A stretch of DNA of 64,000 nucleotides from Planctomycetota bacterium (lineage in GTDB: Bacteria > Planctomycetota > Brocadiia > Brocadiales > Brocadiaceae). Positions 8,534 to 16,856 of this stretch are shown piece by piece. Each line of letters opens with the position of its first letter. Within the stretch, counting starts at the first letter, position 1. A program made the position numbers and the translations under genes. The DNA lies in the NCBI GenBank assembly GCA_016873165.1, contig VGXV01000018.1, forward strand, positions 1 to 64,000, read 5' to 3'. The notes below the pieces were generated by a model. That model worked only from the letters and a program-made list of their open reading frames with translations. It made no database searches and had not been told where the DNA came from.

Positions 8534-8588
8534 AATCACCCCTTGATATCCCTAAAGTAAAAAGCCGGGGAAAAGGGGTGGTTTTCTT
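8534..8588 (+). terminator. Hairpin between pstS and pstC, probable attenuator
   Basis: An AATCACCCCTT arm at 8534-8544 pairs with AAGGGGTGGTT at 8573-8583, followed by TTCTTTTC. A leaky terminator here would give more PstS than permease, as is usual in pst operons. The functional role is inferred. Confidence 0.5.
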
Positions 8589-8614
8589 TTCTCCTGCATA
8601 ATGTACCCGTAATT

Positions 8615-10879
8615 ATGAAAAGCCTGAAAAGCAGAAAACTTACCGATAAAACTGCCCGTTGGCTGATTACATGCAGCGGCGCAGCTACCATATGTGTGAT
8701 ACTTGCCCTGTTTGTCTTTATCTTTATGGAAGTTTTTCCTCTTTCAAAAGGCGCAAAAGTCGTAAAAGAAAATGCATTTTCCATTTGTAAAGATGCGGTG
8801 TGTATTGGCGTTGATGAACGGATGGGGGCTGCTTATGTGCTTTCTCAGGAGGGTAAAGTAGATTTTATTTCATTACGGGATGGAAATAGTATCAGGAAAC
8901 ATGATCTCTCCGAAGTCGGAAATGCGTATATAACATCGGTTGACATATATAAAGACCGTCATGTTATGGGAACGGATGACGGAAGAATTTTGACGGTTTC
9001 TATCGGGTTTGCCGAATCGTTTGAAAACGGAGAAAGGGTGATACACCCGGCAGTTTCTGTGCAGGAAGTGACTCATGTGGAAGAAAACGGCGGTTCTCTC
9101 CCTTTCGCGGCAAAGCACATTGTATCAAGGGGTGATGAAGAAACAAGCGTTACTGCAGTTCATACGGACGATGGCCGGCTGTTGCTCCTTGCTTCAATAA
9201 CGGAAGCATCGCTTTTCGGAGAGGGAGAAAAGAGAGAGGTAAAAAAAGATATTACCGGCCTTATAAAACGTCTGACACCGGAAGCCACACCTTCTGCATA
9301 TGATGATACAACATATTCACCGCAGGAAGGAACATGTGCCATTACTGCTCTTGCAATGGATCTTTTTATGGAAAATCTTTATGTTGGCACCGATTCAGGG
9401 GAAATAATAAACATTGGCATACGAGAAAAAGATGAACCTGTTGTCCTGGAGAGAGTGAAAGTTTCCGATGACGCGGTTACCGCGCTGAGATTTTTGCTGG
9501 GCGATATTTCTCTGGTGGTCGGCGACTCCGGCGGCAGCGTTGCTGCCTGGATGAAAGTAAGAGATGCATCAACCTCCGCGGGTTGGTCATTAAAAAAAAT
9601 ACACACATTTCAATCCCATGATGCTCCGGTTGTTGCTATTGCCTGGTCTATGAGAGACAAGGGCTTTGTCACTGCCGCATCGAATGGCTCGATACACCTC
9701 AGCCACGCCACGTCGGAACAAACATTATTAAAGGTAAAGGCACATTCCGCGGCGATTGCACTCGTTTTCTCTCAAAAGGCAGATGGCATTTTGGCGGCTG
9801 ACTCAACAGGCACTCTATCTCTGTGGAATATTTCAAATCCTCATCCTGAAACCACGCTGAAGACTTTGTTTGGAAAAGTCTGGTATGAAGGGTATGAGAA
9901 ACCGGAATACATATGGCAATCAACCGGCGGCACCGATGATTTTGAACCGAAATTCAGCCTCATACCCCTCATCTTCGGCACGATTAAGGGCACGATGTAC
10001 GCTTTGCTTATTGCCGTGCCGATTGGCATATTCGGGGCGCTGTATACTTCGCAATTCCTCCACCGGTCTTTGAAAGTGATCAAACCCGTCGTTGAACTGA
10101 TGGCGGCACTTCCCAGCGTAATCCTCGGGTTTCTCGCGGGATTATGGCTTGCCCCGCTGATTGAGAAAATATTTCCCGCCCTGGTAATCATGCCGGTTTT
10201 TATTTTGCTTTCTATTGTTGCTGCAATAATGACCTGGAAAACAATTCCCTTTTTCGGTGGCGGTAAATATAAGCATGGCACAGAGGCGGTATTTTTGATT
10301 CCGTTTATTATTGGCGCATTTTTTGTGTCGATTTGCCTTTCGGGGATATTTGAATCGTTTGCTTTCGGGGGAGATTACCGGCAATGGCTGCTTAATATTT
10401 TAGGACTGCCCTACGACCAGAGAAACGCCGTTGTCGTGGGATTTGCTATGGGTTTTGCAGTGATACCCCTTGTTTTTACCATATCCGAGGATGCGATGAG
10501 CAATGTTCCCAGAAGTCTTGTTTCCGCTTCTTTGGCGCTTGGAGCAACGCCGTGGCAAACTGCGGTAAGGATTGTTTTGCCGACGGCGAGTCCGGCTATT
10601 TTCTCAGCGGTGATGATTGGTTTTGGCAGGGCAGTGGGGGAAACTATGGTCGTTCTCATGGCAACGGGCAATACACCTATTATGGATTTGAATCTGTTTA
10701 ATGGTTTCCGGGCGCTTGCCGCAAATATTGCCGTGGAAATACCTGAAGCTCCGTTTGGCGGGACGCTGTACCGGGTGCTTTTTCTTGCCTCGCTCCTGCT
10801 TTTTGTGACAACATTTATCGTGAATACCCTGGCAGAAATAATCCGGCAGAAAATGAAGAAGAAATATAGCAAGCTATAA
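8615..10879 (+). CDS. pstC: Phosphate ABC permease PstC with periplasmic beta-propeller-like insert
   Basis: A 754-residue inner-membrane permease, more than twice the length of the E. coli protein. One membrane helix (about residues 17-40) is followed by about 400 residues outside the membrane with WD40-like repeats (VGTDSGEIINIGI, VVGDSGGSVAAWMK, VTAASNGSIHLSH, LAADSTGTLSLWN). The BPD_transp_1 permease core begins near residue 445. The EAA loop that docks on PstB is LALGATPWQTAVRIVLPTAS, near 638. Long N-terminal extensions exist in some proteobacterial PstC proteins. The start has a poor ribosome site. A family D repeat begins at its stop codon. Confidence 0.9.
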   Translation: MKSLKSRKLTDKTARWLITCSGAATICVILALFVFIFMEVFPLSKGAKVVKENAFSICKDAVCIGVDERMGAAYVLSQEGKVDFISLRDGNSIRKHDLSEVGNAYITSVDIYKDRHVMGTDDGRILTVSIGFAESFENGERVIHPAVSVQEVTHVEENGGSLPFAAKHIVSRGDEETSVTAVHTDDGRLLLLASITEASLFGEGEKREVKKDITGLIKRLTPEATPSAYDDTTYSPQEGTCAITALAMDLFMENLYVGTDSGEIINIGIREKDEPVVLERVKVSDDAVTALRFLLGDISLVVGDSGGSVAAWMKVRDASTSAGWSLKKIHTFQSHDAPVVAIAWSMRDKGFVTAASNGSIHLSHATSEQTLLKVKAHSAAIALVFSQKADGILAADSTGTLSLWNISNPHPETTLKTLFGKVWYEGYEKPEYIWQSTGGTDDFEPKFSLIPLIFGTIKGTMYALLIAVPIGIFGALYTSQFLHRSLKVIKPVVELMAALPSVILGFLAGLWLAPLIEKIFPALVIMPVFILLSIVAAIMTWKTIPFFGGGKYKHGTEAVFLIPFIIGAFFVSICLSGIFESFAFGGDYRQWLLNILGLPYDQRNAVVVGFAMGFAVIPLVFTISEDAMSNVPRSLVSASLALGATPWQTAVRIVLPTASPAIFSAVMIGFGRAVGETMVVLMATGNTPIMDLNLFNGFRALAANIAVEIPEAPFGGTLYRVLFLASLLLFVTTFIVNTLAEIIRQKMKKKYSKL

Positions 10880-10968
10880 ATTAGGTTTTCGGCTACTTTC
10901 AATAACGTTGCGGTGACAAGGCGCGCCTTGCCATTACATGAACAGTTTGAAATTTCTGAATATTAAAC
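10878..10968. repeat. Repeat family D, copy D1
   Basis: Element ends TTAGGTTTTCGGCTACTTTC and AAATTTCTGAATATTAAAC surround the palindrome CAAGGCGCGCCTTG. It fills essentially the whole gap from the last base of the pstC stop region to the pstA ATG. Other copies are at 20137, 43195, 50033 and 60141-60359. Confidence 0.7.
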
Positions 10969-10969
10969 T

Positions 10970-12568
10970 ATGAAAAAATTTTTTAAGACGGGAAATCCTT
11001 ATGTGTGGCTGACTGCAAGCTCACTGACCGTATGTCTTTTAATGGTCTGCGGACTGGTCGCACTTATTATGGTAAAGGGGCTCGGTATATTTTGGCCGCA
11101 CGAAATCGTTCGCTTTCACCTCAAAGACGAAACAGTGGTTTTGGGGGAACTGGTGAAAAAGGAGCCTATTCCTTACGAGAAAAACGGATACCGCACAAAA
11201 CTGAAAGTCGGAAACCGTGATAGTTACGGTCTTGATTTCCGATGGATTAATGACGATGAAATCGTTTCCGGGGAATATCCCGCATCGGTAGTTGCTATTG
11301 AAAGGCGCGAGTGGGGGAATATGTACGGGTTCTTGCATGGCATTCGAAAGAATGGCAAAACAGAAACAATACAACCGGACGGCGCAAGTGAAGTTATCGA
11401 TGCACACAAAAAGCTTTTCCGGAAGATACGGCGATTGGAGAAAAAGGAAATTGGCGACATTAATCATCAAATGGAGAAGAACCGGCTTAAATTAAAACAA
11501 TTAATGGCACCGCCAGCATCGGATACTTTGCAGCGGAAAGCCGATAACGTAAAAGCAAAAATAGCCATTCTCGAAAAAATGTATTCTGAAAAAGAAATAT
11601 TGCTTTCAGAACTGTACCGACAGGCAAAAGAGAAAGAGTTTATTATACACCTTGCCGGAGGAGAAGAAAAAATACTGCCCGTTTTTGAGGTGGTGCGCAT
11701 GTATACTCCCAATAACATGCACGTGTTTGCAAAAATGGGATTTTATCTGTCGAAACTGTGGGAGTTTATCACGGATGAACCGAGAGAAGCCAATACGGAA
11801 GGTGGTATTTTCCCGGCAATTTTCGGCACGATTATGATGGTGTTTCTCATGAGTATTGCAGTTGTCCCCCTTGGAGTATTGACGGCAATCTATTTGAAAG
11901 AATATGCGGGAGATAATTTTATCTCCCGCATCGTGCGTATTTCGGTCAATAACCTGGCAGGCGTCCCCTCGATTGTTTTCGGGGTATTCGGACTCGGATT
12001 TTTTATCTATCTTATAGGCGGGGCCGTAGACAATGTATTTTTCAAATCCGCATTGCCGTCTCCGACATTCGGAACGGGGGGTATTTTATGGGCTTCTCTT
12101 ACGTTATCGCTATTAACGGTGCCGGTTGTGGTTGTTTCCACGGAAGAGGGGTTATCTTCCGTGCCCGGATCAATAAGGGAAGGCTCTTACGCCCTTGGAG
12201 CGACAAAATTTGAAACATTGTGGCGCGTAGTGCTTCCCCAGGCAACCCCGGGCATACTTACCGGCACGATTCTGGCAATGGCAAGGGCTGCGGGAGAGGT
12301 AGCGCCGCTCATGATAACAGGCGTTGTAAAGCTTGCGCCTTCCCTTCCGATAGACCACCATTTTCCCTTTATTCATCTGGAAAGAAAATTTATGCACCTT
12401 GGTTTTCATATTTATGACGTAGGATTTCAATCCCCTAATATTGAAGCGGCAATTCCCATGGTGTATGCCACAACCCTTGCATTGCTCTTTACCGTGCTTG
12501 CATTAAATATTACGGCAATCATAGTGCGGAACAAATTGAGGAAAAAATACAGGACGTCTTCTTTATGA
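10970..12568 (+). CDS. pstA: Phosphate ABC permease PstA with periplasmic coiled-coil insert
   Basis: A 532-residue inner-membrane permease with an N-terminal helix (about 14-36), about 240 residues outside the membrane and the BPD_transp_1 core from about residue 283. The insert includes a charged coiled-coil (KKLFRKIRRLEKKEIGDINH to EKEILLSELYRQAKEKE, about 142-220). The EAA loop is YALGATKFETLWRVVLPQAT near 407. Such an extension is uncommon in PstA and pairs with the extended PstC next door, so the two may form one periplasmic structure. The ribosome site appears displaced by repeat D1. Its last codons and stop lie in the left arm of a long palindrome. Confidence 0.9.
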   Translation: MKKFFKTGNPYVWLTASSLTVCLLMVCGLVALIMVKGLGIFWPHEIVRFHLKDETVVLGELVKKEPIPYEKNGYRTKLKVGNRDSYGLDFRWINDDEIVSGEYPASVVAIERREWGNMYGFLHGIRKNGKTETIQPDGASEVIDAHKKLFRKIRRLEKKEIGDINHQMEKNRLKLKQLMAPPASDTLQRKADNVKAKIAILEKMYSEKEILLSELYRQAKEKEFIIHLAGGEEKILPVFEVVRMYTPNNMHVFAKMGFYLSKLWEFITDEPREANTEGGIFPAIFGTIMMVFLMSIAVVPLGVLTAIYLKEYAGDNFISRIVRISVNNLAGVPSIVFGVFGLGFFIYLIGGAVDNVFFKSALPSPTFGTGGILWASLTLSLLTVPVVVVSTEEGLSSVPGSIREGSYALGATKFETLWRVVLPQATPGILTGTILAMARAAGEVAPLMITGVVKLAPSLPIDHHFPFIHLERKFMHLGFHIYDVGFQSPNIEAAIPMVYATTLALLFTVLALNITAIIVRNKLRKKYRTSSL

Positions 12569-12677
12569 AAATCATACCTTACGAGTTCACATTACGAAAT
12601 GCGGAGCGAAGAGTCTCTTCGCTCTACAACTGAAATCACAACGTGCGAACCCGTAAGGTATGATTTTCATAAAGAAG
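12558..12677. repeat. 120-bp inverted repeat at the end of pstA
   Basis: The arms CTTCTTTATGAAAATCATAC (from 12558) and its inverse (ending 12677) extend about 40 bp with few mismatches. They enclose a second palindrome, AGCGAAGAG-TCT-CTTCGCT. The pstA stop codon lies in the left arm. It may be an inserted element or a strong transcript-processing hairpin separating pstA from pstB. The remaining gap to pstB (12678-12790) shows nothing else. Confidence 0.75.
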
Positions 12678-12790
12678 GAATATTAAAAACAACAATTGAA
12701 ATACCTCCAGGTTACGGATAAAATCTTTTTGTGTCATCTGCCATTTTCAAAAAAGCGGCATTGTGTTAAGCATAATAATACTATTTCAGC

Positions 12791-13585
12791 GTGAGGTGTG
12801 CTATTTCATCCAGTAAACTGAAAAAAAAATCTAATCCGGCAGTGAATGTCATAGACTTAAAATTCTATTACGGCGATAATTTAGCCCTGAATGGGATAAC
12901 TCTTGATATTTCGGAAAAAATGATCACGGCGTTTATCGGACCCTCCGGGTGCGGAAAGTCCACGTTAATCCGGTGTTTAAACCGCATGAATGACCTTATC
13001 GAAGGGGTAAGAATTGAGGGATGCATCAAGATCGCCGGAAAGGATATATACGACCCGGCAATCAATGTTACCGAACTCAGAAAGCGGGTAGGCATGGTAT
13101 TTCAGAAGCCAAACCCGTTTCCGAAAACAATCTATGAGAATGTGGTGTACGGGCCGCGCGTATTGGGGGTAAAGAAAAAAAGCATATTGGATGATATATG
13201 CGAAAAGGCGCTTACAAGGGCGGCCTTATGGAGTGAGGTGAAAGACCGCCTTCATTTCAGTGCGCTTGAATTATCGGGCGGGCAGCAGCAGAGGGTGTGT
13301 ATTGCCAGGGCAATTGCCATGGAACCGGAAATTGTGCTCCTTGATGAGCCGTGTTCTGCATTAGACCCCATTGCAACGGCAAAAATTGAAGATATGCTGG
13401 TTGAATTGAAAAAAGATTACACGGTAGTCATTGTAACGCATAATATGCAGCAGGCGGCAAGGGTTTCCGATTATACCGGTTTCTTCATGATGGGGGAGCT
13501 TGTGGAGTATGATGAGACGACCGAATTGTTTACGAAACCGAAGAAACAAAGGACGGAAGATTACATAACGGGCAGATTCGGATAG
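12791..13585 (+). CDS. pstB: Phosphate ABC transporter ATPase PstB
   Basis: A 264-residue cytosolic ABC ATPase with Walker [10 protein letters not shown] (about 50-58), Q-loop VFQKPNPFP (the Pro-Phe-Pro is typical of PstB), signature LSGGQQQR, Walker B IVLLDEP, D-loop SALDP and switch [18 protein letters not shown]. The start is uncertain. The GTG at 12791 gives a usual length but has no clear ribosome site, and the GTG in AVNVIDLKF is an alternative. It is separated from pstA by a long palindrome. Confidence 0.93.
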   Translation: MRCAISSSKLKKKSNPAVNVIDLKFYYGDNLALNGITLDISEKMITAFIGPSGCGKSTLIRCLNRMNDLIEGVRIEGCIKIAGKDIYDPAINVTELRKRVGMVFQKPNPFPKTIYENVVYGPRVLGVKKKSILDDICEKALTRAALWSEVKDRLHFSALELSGGQQQRVCIARAIAMEPEIVLLDEPCSALDPIATAKIEDMLVELKKDYTVVIVTHNMQQAARVSDYTGFFMMGELVEYDETTELFTKPKKQRTEDYITGRFG

Positions 13586-13730
13586 GAAAACATGAAAAAA
13601 GGTTTTCGTTACCGAAGAGAGTCCTTTTTTACGTATTTTATTTTGGAAGAATAGTTCCCTTATTCAGGTGTTGAATAGGGGGCGCTTTTTTGCTGGTTGA
13701 AAAAAGTGCGGGGGGAGGAGGGGAGTTTTT

Positions 13731-14396
13731 ATGGTACGTGAAGCATATCACAAGGCTTTAAAAGAACTGCAGGACGACGTACTTGAAATGGGAAAACTGG
13801 TATCTCAGGCAATACAGAGTTCCATTGAGGCATTAAAAACCAGAGACATAGAGACCTCGAAGGAAATCATAAAAAAAGATCAGGAAATAAACAGAATGCG
13901 GTTTGATATTGAGGAAAAATGTATCGTGCTTATTGCGACGCAGCAACCGCTGGCGGTTGATTTAAGGACATTAACCGCTATTTTGAGCATTATAACCGAC
14001 CTGGAACGCATGGGTGATCATGCGGAGGGAAACGCCAAGATAAATATTATGATCGGCGAGGAACCTCTGATAAAACCCCTGGTCGATATTCCCAGAATGG
14101 GAGAGATAGGCATTGCCATGCTGGAAAAATCTCTCAAGGCATTTATCGAAAGAGACGTGGAAGCGGCAAGGAGGGTATGCAACGAAGACGATAAAGTTGA
14201 CGCGCTTCACGACCAGATTTATCATGAGCTTTTGCTGCTGATGATGAACAATCCGAAGATAATCCATCTTGCAACATACCTGACATGGGTTTCTCACAAC
14301 CTTGAGCGCATTGCGGACAGAGTGACAAACATCGCGGAAAGGACGGTATATATGGTTACGGGAGAGATGGAAGAATTAAACGTTTCGAAATATTAA
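13731..14396 (+). CDS. phoU: Phosphate transport regulator PhoU
   Basis: A 221-residue all-helical protein with two PhoU repeats: the metal-binding motif ITDLERMGDHAEGNAK in the first and VSHNLERIADRVTNIAE in the second. PhoU restrains Pst uptake and Pho signalling through a PhoR-type kinase. No phoB/phoR pair is present in the window. It has a strong GGAGG site and ends the phosphate locus. Confidence 0.93.
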   Translation: MVREAYHKALKELQDDVLEMGKLVSQAIQSSIEALKTRDIETSKEIIKKDQEINRMRFDIEEKCIVLIATQQPLAVDLRTLTAILSIITDLERMGDHAEGNAKINIMIGEEPLIKPLVDIPRMGEIGIAMLEKSLKAFIERDVEAARRVCNEDDKVDALHDQIYHELLLLMMNNPKIIHLATYLTWVSHNLERIADRVTNIAERTVYMVTGEMEELNVSKY

Positions 14397-14435
14397 TGGA
14401 AGTTGCAGGAACGGATTTCAATAATTGAAAAATTT

Positions 14436-14504
14436 GGAACGCTTTAGTCTTTTGAAACGGGAAATAAACATTTGCTGGAGTTTTTCAAAAGACTAAAGTG
14501 TTGC
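14436..14504. mobile_element. MITE family A, short diverged copy A2
   Basis: The left end GGAACGCTTTAGTCTTTTGA and right end (inverse of GCAACACTTTAGTCTTTTGA) match family A with a few changes. It is only 69 bp long and no target duplication is left. It abuts the stop codon of the small minus-strand gene at 14508. Confidence 0.75.
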
Positions 14505-14507
14505 AGT

Positions 14508-14765
14508 TTATGAAACAAAGTCTATCTTGGGAATAGGATCTTCGTTGCCGCTTGATTTGTTTTCAGAACCTTGCGGTGTTAAATATGCTGCGCGTGGCAG
14601 TTCCGGTTCACCTTCGGCGTTTACCCTTGATTTGTTTGAGTTGTTCGTTGATTGTATCTGGGTTCTCTTACGAATTGATTCTTTTTTCGGGTCGTATTTG
14701 GGAGTAAGAGCGGCAATATTCGCTGCAACGGCGATGTAATTCGTTTTTCCCATTGCGTCTAACAT
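14508..14765 (-). CDS. Small hydrophilic protein of unknown function
   Basis: An 85-residue protein, MLDAMGKTNYIAVAANIAALTPKYDP..., followed by a Ser/Asn/Lys/Glu-rich, probably disordered tail. The start has AGAGAGG upstream on the minus strand, which supports a real gene. I do not recognise the family. Its last codon touches element A2, so the C-terminal end may have been altered by that insertion. Confidence 0.5.
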   Translation of the reverse strand: MLDAMGKTNYIAVAANIAALTPKYDPKKESIRKRTQIQSTNNSNKSRVNAEGEPELPRAAYLTPQGSENKSSGNEDPIPKIDFVS

Positions 14766-14909
14766 GATAACCTCTCTTTAAAATGTTTCTCTCCTGATTT
14801 ACTAAAATTAATTTATCTTATCGGATTCTAAAAGTAACTTTTCCGCTATGATTTATTTATCGGCAGAATAGAGACAGATATTAGTAAATTTACGTTCATG
14901 TTGAGAAAA

Positions 14910-15482
14910 TTATAACGGTTCATAGATACCGGTTTTTCTTACCATAAAAAAATGCATTCCCATAAAGAGCGCCATTGCAAGCGGAATACCGGCGATGTGC
15001 AATGCATACGAACACGTAAGTTGAAATTTGGATAATTCAGCAGCATTATGTGCAGTTAAAAAACTCCCGGTATAATACATCAGCAATGTTAAAATAAGGA
15101 GGCTTGCCCCTGACACCCAATGCAATTCTCTTGGATGCCGGTAAATTCTCTTGAAAAAAATCCTGAGCATGTGGCTGAAAACCATTCCGATCATAATATG
15201 CGGGCCGACGGAATGAATACGCTGAATCAGCCATCCATAAGGGACTCTATGGCTCACATGCTGAAAACTTGCCGCCGCCTCATCGGGGCTTGGAATAAAA
15301 TAGAACATAAGGAATATCCCTGTGCCCAACTGGATAATAAATGCAAGGAGTGAGAGTCCTCCCATACAACCGAACCAGCTTAATCCTTTGGGAATCAGTT
15401 TCCGTGTTATGTTTGTTTCGATGATTTCCTTTAAAATACCCGCGTTTTGCGATTCACTTACCGATGTGCCATGTTTAGACAT
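14910..15482 (-). CDS. Orphan cytochrome b (b6-type N-terminal domain)
   Basis: A 190-residue inner-membrane protein with four helices. All four haem ligands of the cytochrome b/b6 N-terminal domain are present: RIHSVGPHIMIGMVFSH gives His-X13-His, and LHIAGIPLAMALFMGMH gives His-X14-His, the spacing of b6 rather than mitochondrial b. The usual GYxLPW motif at the quinol pocket is replaced by YYTGSFLTAHNA. No Rieske protein, subunit IV or cytochrome c gene adjoins it, so its redox partner is unknown. Its start has an AGGA site on the minus strand. Confidence 0.88.
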   Translation of the reverse strand: MSKHGTSVSESQNAGILKEIIETNITRKLIPKGLSWFGCMGGLSLLAFIIQLGTGIFLMFYFIPSPDEAAASFQHVSHRVPYGWLIQRIHSVGPHIMIGMVFSHMLRIFFKRIYRHPRELHWVSGASLLILTLLMYYTGSFLTAHNAAELSKFQLTCSYALHIAGIPLAMALFMGMHFFMVRKTGIYEPL

Positions 15483-15561
15483 GTAAATCCTGCACCCTCC
15501 CGCAAAGCCGCTTTTGCAATGGGAAAAAACCTTTTTCCGTAATCAAGGCAGCGTTCATTTT

Positions 15562-16836
15562 CTATATTTTTGATAAGATTCTTTCTAATACAACGTAAAG
15601 GTGGTCGATGTCATTTCGTGTAATCACCAGAGGCGGCTGGAAGGTGAGGACATTCCTGGATATGCCGGTTTTTCCTGCGAGAATTCCCGCGTCTTTTAAT
15701 TGCTCCAGAATATTGTCAATTTCTTCTGACGCGGGGATTTTATCTTCTTTTACCAGTTCCACGCCCAGCATGAGTCCCTTGCCTCTCACATCGCCCATGA
15801 TGCGGTATTTTTGCCGGAGTTCGATCAGTTTGTTTCTGAAATAATTTCCCATGTCTTTTGCCTTTTCAACAAGGCGATGTTTTTCAATAAAATCAATTGT
15901 TGCCAGCGCCGCGGTAGCCGATACGGGGTTGCCTCCCGTTGTTGAAGCTCCCGGCCTGGTATATGACGCCGCAACAGTATCGTTTGTTATGAAAGCCCCA
16001 AGAGGAGTTCCGTTTGCCAATGCCTTTGCCATGCTCATTATATCAGGAACCACATCCCAGTGTTCGATGGCAAACATTTTTCCTGTGCGGCCAAAACCTG
16101 TCTGTACTTCATCTGTTATTAAGAGCACATTATATTTATTGAGAATTTCCCTTACAAGCTGAAAATATCCGGGAGGAGGGGTAATAATTCCCCCATTCCC
16201 CTGTATAGGTTCAACAATGAAAGCGGCAAAATCCCCGTTTTTAACAATATCTTCAAGACGCCTTGCACATTTCAAGTCACAATTCGGGTATGTAAGATTG
16301 TAAGCACAGCGGTAACAGTACGCTGCGGGGATATGTACAACATTATCAGATGGATATGGATCTGTCCTCCACATGGGAATGCCGGTAAGGTTCATTGTCA
16401 GTTTGGTGCGCCCGTGAAGTCCCTGCTCAATAGAGGCAAATTTGCTTTTTTTTGTAAATAGCTGCGCAAGGAGCGCGGCTCCTTCATTTGCTTCCGAACC
16501 GCTGGCGCAGAAAAACGACCTCTTGAGGTCTCCCGGTGTGATTTCATATAATTTTTCCGCAAGGTCTGCAATCGGCTGTGTCAGGTATATTGTTGTGGTA
16601 TGCTGAAGGGTATTTGTTTGAGCGCATATTTTTTCAACGATTTCGGGATTGCAGTGCCCCGCATTCATTACCGAGACGCCGCCATAAAGATCCAGATATT
16701 TTTTCCCTTTATGATCGTAAAGGTATTGCATCTCTCCCCGAACAATTTGCATGGGGTTTTTGTAGAAGTGATACAAACATGGAATAAGATATTCCTTTTT
16801 CTTTTTAAGAATGGCTTCAGGCCCTATATAGTTCAT
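15562..16836 (-). CDS. Class III PLP-dependent aminotransferase
   Basis: A 424-residue enzyme related to the AGXT2, 4-aminobutyrate and acetylornithine aminotransferases. Visible marks are the cofactor loop CASGSEANEGAALLA, the catalytic Asp in LLITDEVQTGFGRTGKMFA, the PLP lysine in SMAKALANGTPLGAF and the C-terminal GKGLMLGVELV. A cysteine-rich insert, YCYRCAYNLTYPNCDLKC, is noteworthy. The ATG at 16836 is preferred over upstream starts because GGGAGAT precedes it and homology begins there. It lies 20 bases after the U32 gene, in the same direction. The amino donor is not predictable. Confidence 0.88.
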   Translation of the reverse strand: MNYIGPEAILKKKKEYLIPCLYHFYKNPMQIVRGEMQYLYDHKGKKYLDLYGGVSVMNAGHCNPEIVEKICAQTNTLQHTTTIYLTQPIADLAEKLYEITPGDLKRSFFCASGSEANEGAALLAQLFTKKSKFASIEQGLHGRTKLTMNLTGIPMWRTDPYPSDNVVHIPAAYCYRCAYNLTYPNCDLKCARRLEDIVKNGDFAAFIVEPIQGNGGIITPPPGYFQLVREILNKYNVLLITDEVQTGFGRTGKMFAIEHWDVVPDIMSMAKALANGTPLGAFITNDTVAASYTRPGASTTGGNPVSATAALATIDFIEKHRLVEKAKDMGNYFRNKLIELRQKYRIMGDVRGKGLMLGVELVKEDKIPASEEIDNILEQLKDAGILAGKTGISRNVLTFQPPLVITRNDIDHLYVVLERILSKI

Positions 16837-16856
16837 TATCCGGCATCTCCCTTTTT

